From the NCBI RefSeq assembly GCF_001456025.1, contig NZ_LMTZ01000055.1:105574-169573 (forward strand): a stretch of DNA of 64,000 nucleotides. The letters run 5' to 3'. Shown piece after piece: positions 37,301 to 44,600 of the stretch. Each line of letters starts with the position of its first letter. Position 1 is the stretch's first letter. This DNA comes from Mastigocoleus testarum BC008. Its GTDB lineage: Bacteria; Cyanobacteriota; Cyanobacteriia; Cyanobacteriales; Nostocaceae. A program made the translations under genes and the position numbers. The notes beneath the pieces were generated by a model. It saw only the letters and a program-made list of their open reading frames with translations. It did not search any database and was not told the DNA's origin.

Positions 37301-38420
37301 ACGGGGAATGATTCCTCCCCTAGGACAAAATAATGTTCGTTTCTCCTATCGTAGTGGTGGAGGAACACAAGGAAATCGAAAATCCCAATCCGTTACTCAA
37401 CTCAAAACCACTATTCCTTATATTGATCGGGTGGTTAATTTAGAATCTGCAAGTGGAGGTGTGGGACAACAAACCTTGGAACAAATAAAAACCCAAGGAC
37501 CAACCTTGTTACGACATCGAAATCGAGCGGTAACTTTGCAGGATCTGGAAGATTTAGCACGGGATTCATCTTCTAATCTGGCTAGAGTTAAAGCCATTAC
37601 CCCGAAATTTAATCCCAAAAGCTTACAATGGTTACCAAATTATCACCTTATTTTGAATAGTGCCGGAACAATAACCATTACTCTAGATAATCTTCCCCTA
37701 GCCCGTTTACAAGTAAAAATTTATGGACCAGGACAGGGAAATCCTTATGAGTCAAAAGTCATTGAGAAAACTGAAACCGCATGGGAATATACGGTAACAC
37801 CAGAACAGTTTCAGTTGGGAAGTGAATGGAAAATTACTTTCAAAAATGTCGATCTAAATCAACCATCAGCTTCCGTAACAGGTAAATGTGAATACCCTGG
37901 AGGAGTTCAAAGCCTGGAATTTTCTTATCCCAGTCCAAATCCCAATCGTACAGATACCAATAATCAAATAATTGAAGCAGGAAGAGTAGAACTGATTATT
38001 GTCCCCCAAAGTGAGGCGAATCAACCAACACCGAGTATAGGATTACTCAACTGGGTTGAAACTTATATAAAAGATCGCAGTACACCGACATTTTCCTTGA
38101 ATGTAACCGAACCAGATTGGGTAAAAATTACTGTAAGTGCAACCATTGTTCCCCAATCGCTTCAAGATGGAGACCGAATCAAGCAAACAACCATGGAACG
38201 AGTTACTCAATTTCTGCATCCCCTTACAGGAGGAGATGACGGAACCGGATGGGAATTTGGTCGGATTCCCCATGAATCCGATTTGTATGGTTTGATTGAA
38301 TCCATATCTGGGGTTGATTATGTTGATTCTCTAACCATTGAGTACCCAGAGTTAAGTGAGGTGGCTTTGGATCGATTTCTGATTTATTCTGGATCGCATC
38401 AAATTAAAATAAGTAGTTAG
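34311..38420 (+). CDS. Large eCIS baseplate assembly protein (J-like, Cis11/Afp11-type)
   Basis: The 1369-residue protein begins APKIDDRSYDDIANETTELV with the RPGDDVQPDAGLALIRIF motif and ends with LHPLTGGDDGTGWEFGRIP and SGVDYVDSL, the same bookends as the short J protein at 29672. The middle contains several beta-rich segments, including YWLRVRIIKG and YWLRVRWDKG repeats typical of the 'putative baseplate assembly protein' family, and HYVLNHLTGEIRFGDGQRG near 980-1000. It is expected to form the baseplate wedge ring. Family members are commonly about 900-1400 residues. It has an independent start 295 bases after the PAAR-like gene, so it may have its own promoter. Confidence 0.88.
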   Translation: MNIQAPKIDDRSYDDIANETTELVKKNTNWRPGDDVQPDAGLALIRIFSKLAHLVSDRLNKVPDKNFLAFLSLIGNQLKPPIPAKVPLTFYLVDGSPVDAFVPSNTQVAAPETETEAEVVFTTEEELVVTRSQLKAVFVRDPLQDRYSDNTPVATGMIDGNFPAFTGNKPIEHSLYLACDEFLTLPSSKNVTLTFHSTQASDLKLLPISWSTWDGESWNTIFGIVEGLTVELDISLPRFKVNPGKAIDGAGREIILTEIKSFNLDDKENYILADYRNKNVLIVISSASQIEVVKEEDFAEKSGNTYIRLAYLKVDENGKITHAPLVRESNQEGENQEGQESEEEWVVVFNNLSALQKSTINGEEKAWLKGSLNTPLVYGSLERANNSLLNNSLANNYSPNISKIDLQVNIDQSGLEADICLLNTTQLDISKDFFPFGEQPKFNDSLYIACQEAFSQSGCTVTLDIKLSETAINNVNTQGGIELVWEVGIGQKWQEIGRSNSINSNSSNQASFNDSTQAFTQEGIVTFQVPDTIQEQEVNGTSNYWLRVRIIKGNYGITTGNTQSSTLTYLNTAVNRGATTINVDSVRGFMPGDIIKLIGESSEDITISEINPSNNQITVGRQLNHNYNIGTTVKLIGDALAPPSFQSLPISYTQELNTTSSNNSGDAKLHGLTYNDFQYVNPFDGEIFQPFQLFTTGKDADPAIYLGFDQPFPNRLITLYAQVEHLSPGNVMSRTTQLRQAVNSGENTSAVEQVWGFKVKQIIRIDPGGLYQEDQEILGINQEEDKLILQDNLTHTHPAGTSVEILPESVQIRWEYQNADGWESLGAIDETDSLTERGLIRFIGVTDWISTTDFNQSPLYWLRVRWDKGDYLVQPHLRRILTNTIWASQVTLHPEEILGSSTGNPDQSFSPIDSPILPGQVLEVREILSETERQNIINNNHKNIGKDSLTEIRDQSGNIEETWVRWEEVTDFYGSQKGDRHYVLNHLTGEIRFGDGQRGMIPPLGQNNVRFSYRSGGGTQGNRKSQSVTQLKTTIPYIDRVVNLESASGGVGQQTLEQIKTQGPTLLRHRNRAVTLQDLEDLARDSSSNLARVKAITPKFNPKSLQWLPNYHLILNSAGTITITLDNLPLARLQVKIYGPGQGNPYESKVIEKTETAWEYTVTPEQFQLGSEWKITFKNVDLNQPSASVTGKCEYPGGVQSLEFSYPSPNPNRTDTNNQIIEAGRVELIIVPQSEANQPTPSIGLLNWVETYIKDRSTPTFSLNVTEPDWVKITVSATIVPQSLQDGDRIKQTTMERVTQFLHPLTGGDDGTGWEFGRIPHESDLYGLIESISGVDYVDSLTIEYPELSEVALDRFLIYSGSHQIKISS

Positions 38421-38529
38421 GCAAAATTATTTGTACATTTGTCATTGCGAGTGCAGCGAAGCAAAACGAAGCAATCCCAACACCTTGCGATTGCTTCGCT
38501 GTCGCTCGCAATGACACAAATAATTTTGC
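38421..38529. repeat. Long interrupted inverted repeat after the baseplate gene
   Basis: GCAAAATTATTTGT and GTCATTGCGAG at the left are mirrored by CTCGCAATGAC and ACAAATAATTTTGC at the right, with GCAGCGAAGC/GCTTCGCTGTCGC inner arms. It starts at the base after the stop codon of the baseplate gene and separates the structural genes from the effector cassette. It could impede transcription, but it is most likely a dispersed mobile repeat. Confidence 0.8.
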
Positions 38530-38673
38530 ATACCCACTTACCAACTTAGTCGCTGACAATTAACGGTTTGTAACGAAATATAACAGGCTGTAGTTCTTCA
38601 GTTCATGATAGGTGTATGAAGAGGTACTTTGTAAATGATATCCCTAGGGTCTTAAAAAGGCAGGTGTTTCCCC

Positions 38674-39873
38674 ATGTACCACAAGCGAAGTTCCGAAAAA
38701 CCATCCCGGTCAACTCGGTCAACGCCAAGAAGTAAGAACATCACCTCCAGTTTGAGTCATGCTCCCTTATCTTCAGTGGTGCAAAGGGCGCAACAAGACC
38801 CAAATAAGGTGAGTGGGGATGAGTGGCAGCAGTTAGATAGTGCGATTGGAACAAATGCAACGGGAGAGGTTTTGGCGGGGGAACAGTGGATACCTGAGTT
38901 TAAGGGCATTTCCGGGCAGCTTTGGGGGGGTGCTGCGATACAGATGAAGAGTATTGATGACAACAAATATTCACAAGTGGAGCAAGAAAACAAAACAGGC
39001 TTACCAGATAACTTGAAAGCAGGAATAGAAAATCTCTCTGGTATATCAATGGATGATGTGAGAGTTCACTACAATTCCTCTAAGCCTAGTGAATTACAGG
39101 CTTTGGCTTATACCCAGGGTACAAATATTCATGTGGGACCAGGGCAAGAAAAGTACCTTCCCCATGAGGCATGGCATGTAGTTCAGCAGAAGCAGGGAAG
39201 AGTGCATAAGATGGTGGAGCCGAGGAAAGGGGTATGGCTCAATATGGAACCAGGATTAGAGAAAGAAGCCGAGGTGATGGGAACTCAGGCGAAGAAGCGG
39301 GGATGGCATAATAGTCCGATGAGTTATGACCTTGCCGCCCCCGCAGACAAACTGGTTCAAGAACCTCAGGGAGGAAAGCAGGGCATGCCGGTTGTACAAG
39401 CCAAGTTGTCCGATTATGCAACTTATCCCATTGAGTGGTTGATGGTAAAATCACATAAGTTCTTGCCTCAACCAAATACCCAACCAGATTGTAATCTATG
39501 CGCGTATTACGCATACTATCATTACACTAACGGTGGGACCGATAAGGCAACATTTAATCAGCGAGCCATAACACATTACCAGACTAGACTAGAGATGAAC
39601 TTCGCAGATGCACAAGCGATGTATCAAGGTGGTAACGACCCAAGTGTATTAGAGTCATTCCAACTTAACTTACACACTACTATACCGACGAGGGCTGTGA
39701 GGAAATTCATAGTAGCAGGGACGATGAATGGGGGAGGTCATTTTTGGACAATAAAGCGAATAGGGTGGCACTGGTGGAGTTTCGATAGTTATCATCAGCA
39801 AGCACCAAGCAGGATAATGGACTTGAATGCTTATCTGGGCGTCCAACCCCCCAGTACCACCTATTGGTATTAA
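38674..39873 (+). CDS. DUF4157 eCIS effector with Josephin-like cysteine-protease C-terminus
   Basis: The 399-residue protein has a basic leader, then VVQRAQQDPNKVSGDEW (35-51), shared with the second effector. The DUF4157 eCIS core spans about 108-178: LSGISMDDVRVHYNSSKP and PHEAWHVVQQKQG, with HEAWH at 164-168. DUF4157 is the domain that marks cargo toxins of contractile injection systems. The C-terminal domain (about 245-399) has NLCAYYAYY with Cys276, GGHFWTIKRIG with His356, and WWSFDSY with Asp371. This matches the Josephin arrangement in ataxin-3 (SLCAQHC, EHWFTVRKLG, FNLNSL), including the same 15-residue His to Asp/Asn spacing. The likely activity is cysteine protease or deubiquitinase-like. 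Whether HEAWH is catalytic is unknown. Confidence 0.75.
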   Translation: MYHKRSSEKPSRSTRSTPRSKNITSSLSHAPLSSVVQRAQQDPNKVSGDEWQQLDSAIGTNATGEVLAGEQWIPEFKGISGQLWGGAAIQMKSIDDNKYSQVEQENKTGLPDNLKAGIENLSGISMDDVRVHYNSSKPSELQALAYTQGTNIHVGPGQEKYLPHEAWHVVQQKQGRVHKMVEPRKGVWLNMEPGLEKEAEVMGTQAKKRGWHNSPMSYDLAAPADKLVQEPQGGKQGMPVVQAKLSDYATYPIEWLMVKSHKFLPQPNTQPDCNLCAYYAYYHYTNGGTDKATFNQRAITHYQTRLEMNFADAQAMYQGGNDPSVLESFQLNLHTTIPTRAVRKFIVAGTMNGGGHFWTIKRIGWHWWSFDSYHQQAPSRIMDLNAYLGVQPPSTTYWY

Positions 39874-40700
39874 AGTTAAGTGCGATCGCCGATCTTGTAG
39901 GTTGGGTTGAGAAACGAAACCCAACAAAAGAACCCTTATTTGATTATTATGATGGCTTTTTAACGAGTTAAACTATTGGATGTTAGGTTAAACCAAGTGC
40001 TACACAACTTTGGTTTTATTCCTTGCCAATAGACGATATTCCATATAGTTTAGTAGGCTGGGTGAAACGAAGTTTAACCCAACACTGTCACCGTTTTTGT
40101 GCGTGTTGATTACTGGTAGTATAGTAAGATTTACGTTATAAAGTGTTGGGTTTCGTTCCTCAACCTAACCTACGCCTGAAGTGCTTGATAAAGCCAGAGC
40201 TAGGTAGGTTGGGTGGAAGGAACGAAGTGTAACCCAACACAGTCAACCACGAACGTGGATTTCGATTGCGGTTAATATGGTTATATTTATCAATACCTTC
40301 GCCAATTTACGAGGATGAGTTGATGTATAAACTCCCATTTTTACGATCTTTGGCAAAAACAATAAGTCTTAAAAATTCCTTCACGGTTTTGCGCAAGGTT
40401 ATTTTTAACGTATTGCCTACAGTATAAAGGTTCCAAGAGTTCAGACTATCTTGTAAGCGAAACGCTGATATATGGGTTGTTTTGCCATTTTTGCCAAAAT
40501 TTTTCTAGGCTCTTATTTTGGCAAAGGCATTGATTTATGTTATGAACTGTTGGGTTTCCTTGCGTCAACCCAACCTACGTGAGTGCCATTGGTAAGAAGA
40601 ATAGTAGGTTGGATAGAACGATAATGCGATCGCGCACTTCAATCAATCAGATAATACCCATCCCGCACATAACGCTAAACACTCGAATACAGCAAACCAC
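39874..40700. repeat. Repeat-dense spacer after effector 1
   Basis: No gene is supported in these 827 bases. Hairpin-type copies of TAGGTTGGG(TTGAG)..AACGAA..CCCAAC occur at about 39895-39928, 40050-40085, 40143-40175, 40204-40240 and 40548-40580, in both orientations. Blocks ACTATTGGATGTTAGGT (39972), TTTGTGCGTGTTGATTA (40095), ATTTACGTTATAA (40129) and CCTGAAGTGCTTGATAA (40174) recur in the same order after the second effector. The segment 40300-40540 is AT-rich with no pattern I recognise. Confidence 0.8.
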
Positions 40701-41114
40701 CTACTCCTCCTTAGAAGAATATTGCTTCAACCACTGCGCCAACTCATCTTCAGAGAGTTCTCCCGAAGCCAGCGATCGCATCACTAGCACTACTTCCGGC
40801 TCAGGTGCATTCAGAACACAGCCATTCACCTTCAGAAACGCATACATCACCTGAAACGCCGTACGCTTATTGCCGTCAATAAACGGATGATTTCTAGCAA
40901 TCCCATAACCATAGTCCGCCGCTAATCTATAAATATCTACCCCTTCTTCATACCCATAGCGATGTCTCCCGCGGGCAAGGGCACTTTCCAACAAGCCCTC
41001 ATCCCGCAAACCATACGCCCCACCATGAGTCGCAACTTGGTCATCATGAATCATCTGCACCATTACAGTAGTAATCCAAATTGGCTCAGCCATCCGCCAA
41101 CTCTCGCATTGCAT
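40701..41114 (-). CDS. Doc-family Fic toxin (death-on-curing)
   Basis: The 137-residue protein has the Fic/Doc signature HPFIDGNKRTAF near 77-88, preceded by ADYGYGIARN and GLRDEGLLESALARG, typical of Doc toxins. The P1 Doc toxin phosphorylates elongation factor EF-Tu; the same reaction is plausible here but not proven, since Fic proteins vary between AMP transfer and phosphorylation. It is encoded downstream of, and overlaps by 29 bases, an AbrB/MazE-type antitoxin gene. It is opposite in strand to the eCIS genes and lies between the two effectors. Confidence 0.9.
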   Translation of the reverse strand: MQCESWRMAEPIWITTVMVQMIHDDQVATHGGAYGLRDEGLLESALARGRHRYGYEEGVDIYRLAADYGYGIARNHPFIDGNKRTAFQVMYAFLKVNGCVLNAPEPEVVLVMRSLASGELSEDELAQWLKQYSSKEE

Positions 41115-41310
41115 TGCGATACTGGGATGCTCCTTGTTTATAAGCTGCCATCACCTGCTCGAATTGTGGATCGTAAGCCGTCAACTTAATGCCATCCTCC
41201 ATTACTACCAGAGTTAGAGAATCCCCTTCTTTTAAATTAAATTTATCCAAGATTTCCTTAGGAAAGGTGGTACCTATGGAGTTGCCCACTTTCCGTAGTT
41301 TTATTTCCAT
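41086..41310 (-). CDS. AbrB/MazE-like antitoxin
   Basis: The 74-residue protein begins MEIKLRKVGNSIGTTFPKEIL, the swapped-hairpin AbrB/SpoVT DNA-binding motif, with LKEGDSLTLV after it. The C-terminal half (QFEQVMAAYKQGASQYRNAM) is probably the toxin-binding segment. It is first in the pair, overlaps the Doc gene and should autoregulate the promoter in 41311-41400. Pairing of AbrB-type antitoxins with Doc toxins is known in many bacteria, in contrast to the Phd antitoxin of P1. Confidence 0.9.
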   Translation of the reverse strand: MEIKLRKVGNSIGTTFPKEILDKFNLKEGDSLTLVVMEDGIKLTAYDPQFEQVMAAYKQGASQYRNAMRELADG

Positions 41311-41832
41311 GATTTAACTCAGCGCTTAGGTTATTACTATTGTAATCACGCAAATTACTATACAAACAAACCAAAAACGAATAGAGTTTGGTCTACCTGA
41401 TTAAAATTGAAAGGTAAAACATCGTAGTAGCTTGGGTTGAGGAACGAAACTCAACAAAACAACCCTTATTTGATAACAATGAGGGCTTTCTAATGCAATA
41501 CGGTTCAGTAAGGCTAAATCTCAACATTGACATAGGTTGGAGGAACAAACTACATAACCCAACATTTATCAGGTTTTGTTGGGTTGCGCTTTTGCTTAAC
41601 CCAACCTACAAAAACACTTAATTCAACTGTATTGCTTTCTAATGATGAAACAACGGTAAAATCTAATCATTAATGCCAGTAGCGCGCAGCATACTAAAAT
41701 TTCGTTCTCCCTCATCACCGACATATTTGCATATTGTCAATATCATTGCAATATAATTACACAAATCACTAACGTTAGAAACAACTTTTCAAATCCCGTT
41801 TATATTCCCCAATCTGGACCAGGACATACAAC
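41311..41832. repeat. Repeat-bearing spacer before effector 2
   Basis: The spacer has AACGAAAC/CCCAAC-type hairpins at about 41428-41460 and 41525-41615. The block ACCCTTATTTGAT...ATGA.GGCTTT near 41463-41490 is also found at 39930-39955 after effector 1. It must hold the promoters of the antitoxin operon and probably of effector 2, but no box is clear. No gene is supported in the 522 bases. Confidence 0.7.
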
Positions 41833-44178
41833 ATGTACCGTCAAAAAATATCCAAGAAATCATCACCTGCTGCTAAATGGCAACAAGAAAGTAATCATAT
41901 AAATCAATTTCCACCTTACAGTTCTTTATCTACAGTGGTGCAAAGGGCGCAACAAGACCCAAATAAGGTGAGTGGGGATGAGTGGGAACAGTTAGACAGT
42001 GCGATCGGTACAAGGGCTACAGGAAAAATATTTGCAGGGAAGGAAACACCCTGGGTACCGGAATATAAAGGGATATCTAACCAGCTTTGGGGTCATGTAG
42101 GAAATGGGAGTGCACCCATACAAACGAAACTGAACATTGGGGGGGTGGGGGATAAGTATGAGCAGGAGGCGGATCGAGTTGCAGCATCGGTGGTACAGCA
42201 AATCAATCATCCTGCAACTGTTTCTCAGGCTCACGATAAGATGGCGGATGGGAAGGAAATGCAGCCTAAACTTGGACTGAGAATGAAACCAATGTTGCAG
42301 CATCGACAACCCATTGGTGGTGGTGAAGCTTCAGCGGAATTGTCCGGGCAGATAAATCGAGCCAGGGGGGGTGGACAACCTTTAGATACTGGTTTACAGC
42401 AGTCCATAGGACAGGCGATGGGAGCCGATTTTAGTGGTGTGCGGGTGCATACAGATAAACGCGCAGATAGATTGAATCAGTCGTTGAGTTCCCTAGCTTT
42501 TACCACGGGGCGTGATTTGTTTTTTAAGAAAGGTAACTATCAACCGGGGAGTCGTGAGGGACAAAGGTTAATTGCTCATGAGTTAGCTCACGTGGTACAG
42601 CAGAAAAAACAAGGTAACCAACAAGATAATCAGCGGTCAAATTCATCATCAATAATTCAGAAAAAAGCTTATATCGGCAATGAATATCGTGACTATGCTG
42701 AGGAATTAGACGACAAGCAAGGTGACGATGAAAATAGTAAAAAAGTAGCACAAATAGCGAATGATGATATAACGAGACGCTTTAAAGATACAAAGGAATT
42801 AGAAAGCTACGCACAAAACCAAAATGATCCATCTGTTGACCATATTGGTTTAATAGAAACAAAAAATTTAACAGAAAAATATCAGTGGATAAGAGTAGAT
42901 CAGTTTACAGTATTAGGGGAAAACCATGGGTCTCCGAAAGCTCCCACTATAATTGAAGCTATTGGTACAAAGAGATTCCGTTATGAAGGGTTTAGCGACT
43001 ATAGTTCGGCTATTAATAATAGCGAGTTTCCCGAGTTTATAAAGGAGGAGGAAACCAAGAAATTGGAGCGTTTGGGACTAACACGAGACGAAGAAAATAT
43101 ACATTACGTAGAGGGAATTATACCGAAGTATGCAAGGATGATGCCAGATGCAATGGCAATAGTAAAAGTCCAGAGGGGAGAAAAGCTTAATGGAAAGGAA
43201 CAAACGAATAATAAACTTCCTGAACTCACAGTAGGGAAGGAGTTTGGACAAGGCTACAACTACCTCAAAGGTATGTTGTCAGGGCTCAAGGATGCTCTAA
43301 AATTAACTCAAACTTTACATACTCAGAATTCAACAAACAACAACAAATCAAAAACAAAATCACCCGCGGGAGCATTTCCCGAAAAGATTAGTCAATTTTA
43401 TGGAAAAAACAAAAAGCTAATCGATCAATGTATATATCAATTGGAAGAAAGTTTAAGTAACGGTAGGATCCCAGACCTTAGTCAGCGTAATTTTCCACTA
43501 ACACCTAACCATTTGGGGCAAATAAAAAATATCTTTGTGGAAGGTGCAAAAACCGAACTTAAGATGAAATATCAAAGATCGCGGTTAGCATGGAAAAAAC
43601 AACTAGATATTAAAAATCGAACAGATCAGCAGTATACGACAGAGGCACGTGAGTTAGATTTACTCAGAGATGCTTCAATGTACAGCTATATACAAGAGTC
43701 AAAAGATAGCGACTTGTTGTTCATTATCGGATACGATCACCAAACAAAGCTAAAACCAGTTTTGGACAAGAAGAATATAAAAAATATGAGTGATAACGAT
43801 TTTATGAATGAACAACGAGAATTAAATGTGGATGCGAAATATGGTCATCCAAATGTAACAGAGTTAATAAAGCCCAAGAAAGAGGAGTATAGTAACCTTT
43901 GGAAACGTAGCGGGCCGCTAAAATTAAAAGAGTTAGGCAGTAATTTGCAAGAGGCGCTTAACGATGACAAAGTGACAGCCATTCTACCAGAACTTCGCTC
44001 GCCGCTAAAGTGGGGTAAAGTAGGAGATGGAGATGTGCGAAAACTTGAAAATATTAAGGAAATTTATGTTGACGAAAAGAAAATAGCAGTCTGGGGAACA
44101 GCAGACATCGATGGGAAGCAATTGAATATAAGAATTGACGAAGTGGACTTAAAAAAAGAATTGAAGAAGTGGACTTAA
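41833..44178 (+). CDS. DUF4157 eCIS effector with TraB/ChaN/EreA-like C-terminal region
   Basis: The 781-residue protein shares the VVQRAQQDPNKVSGDEW leader (35-51) with the other effector. DKYEQEADRVAASVV (107-121) and a full DUF4157 core follow: MGADFSGVRVHTDKRAD (196-212) and AHELAHVVQQKKQ with HELAH at 249-253. The 500-residue C-terminus has FTVLGENHGSP with Glu363/His365 and, far downstream, LLRDASMYSYIQE (610-622) plus LLFIIGYDHQTKL (628-640, His636). A GE.H motif early and R(N/D)..M...I with G..H late is the arrangement seen in TraB/Tiki, ChaN and erythromycin-esterase-like hydrolases. It is likely injected cargo; the chemistry is uncertain. Confidence 0.72.
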   Translation: MYRQKISKKSSPAAKWQQESNHINQFPPYSSLSTVVQRAQQDPNKVSGDEWEQLDSAIGTRATGKIFAGKETPWVPEYKGISNQLWGHVGNGSAPIQTKLNIGGVGDKYEQEADRVAASVVQQINHPATVSQAHDKMADGKEMQPKLGLRMKPMLQHRQPIGGGEASAELSGQINRARGGGQPLDTGLQQSIGQAMGADFSGVRVHTDKRADRLNQSLSSLAFTTGRDLFFKKGNYQPGSREGQRLIAHELAHVVQQKKQGNQQDNQRSNSSSIIQKKAYIGNEYRDYAEELDDKQGDDENSKKVAQIANDDITRRFKDTKELESYAQNQNDPSVDHIGLIETKNLTEKYQWIRVDQFTVLGENHGSPKAPTIIEAIGTKRFRYEGFSDYSSAINNSEFPEFIKEEETKKLERLGLTRDEENIHYVEGIIPKYARMMPDAMAIVKVQRGEKLNGKEQTNNKLPELTVGKEFGQGYNYLKGMLSGLKDALKLTQTLHTQNSTNNNKSKTKSPAGAFPEKISQFYGKNKKLIDQCIYQLEESLSNGRIPDLSQRNFPLTPNHLGQIKNIFVEGAKTELKMKYQRSRLAWKKQLDIKNRTDQQYTTEARELDLLRDASMYSYIQESKDSDLLFIIGYDHQTKLKPVLDKKNIKNMSDNDFMNEQRELNVDAKYGHPNVTELIKPKKEEYSNLWKRSGPLKLKELGSNLQEALNDDKVTAILPELRSPLKWGKVGDGDVRKLENIKEIYVDEKKIAVWGTADIDGKQLNIRIDEVDLKKELKKWT

Positions 44179-44600
44179 AAAGGTTTAGGAATTTGCGAGC
44201 GCCGATTTTGTCGATTGGGTTGAGGAACGAAACCTAAGAAAACTACTATTGGATGTTAGGTAAAACAAAGTTTTGTAGTTTTGTAGGTTAGTGTAACTCA
44301 ACAAAGTCTGCCCTTATTGTGCGTGTCGATTACGGGAGTGAAGGAGATATTTACGTTATAAGGTGTTGGGTTTCCTTGGGTCTACTAATAATTGTGAAAA
44401 TGATTCCTCAATATGATATAAATTTTATTCTGCAACTGATAATTGTTGGGTTTGCTTACCTCAACCCTACCTACGGCTGAAGTCCTTGATAACGCCAGAG
44501 AAATTTATCCCCATTTCGATAAAGATTTTTTAGGGGTACTAGTGAAAGCGCTAAAGCAGCAGAAAATATATTTAATTATTCAATTAACAAAGAAGTTGAA
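44179..44600. repeat. Repeat-bearing spacer after effector 2, homologous to that after effector 1
   Basis: TTGGGTTGAGGAACGAAAC (44216), ACTATTGGATGTTAGGT (44246), TTGTGCGTGTCGATTA (44316), ATTTACGTTATAA (44349), GTGTTGGGTTT (44363) and CTGAAGTCCTTGATAA (44476) follow the same order as in 39874-40200. The short frame 44443-44625 begins inside a repeat and is not called. Confidence 0.8.
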
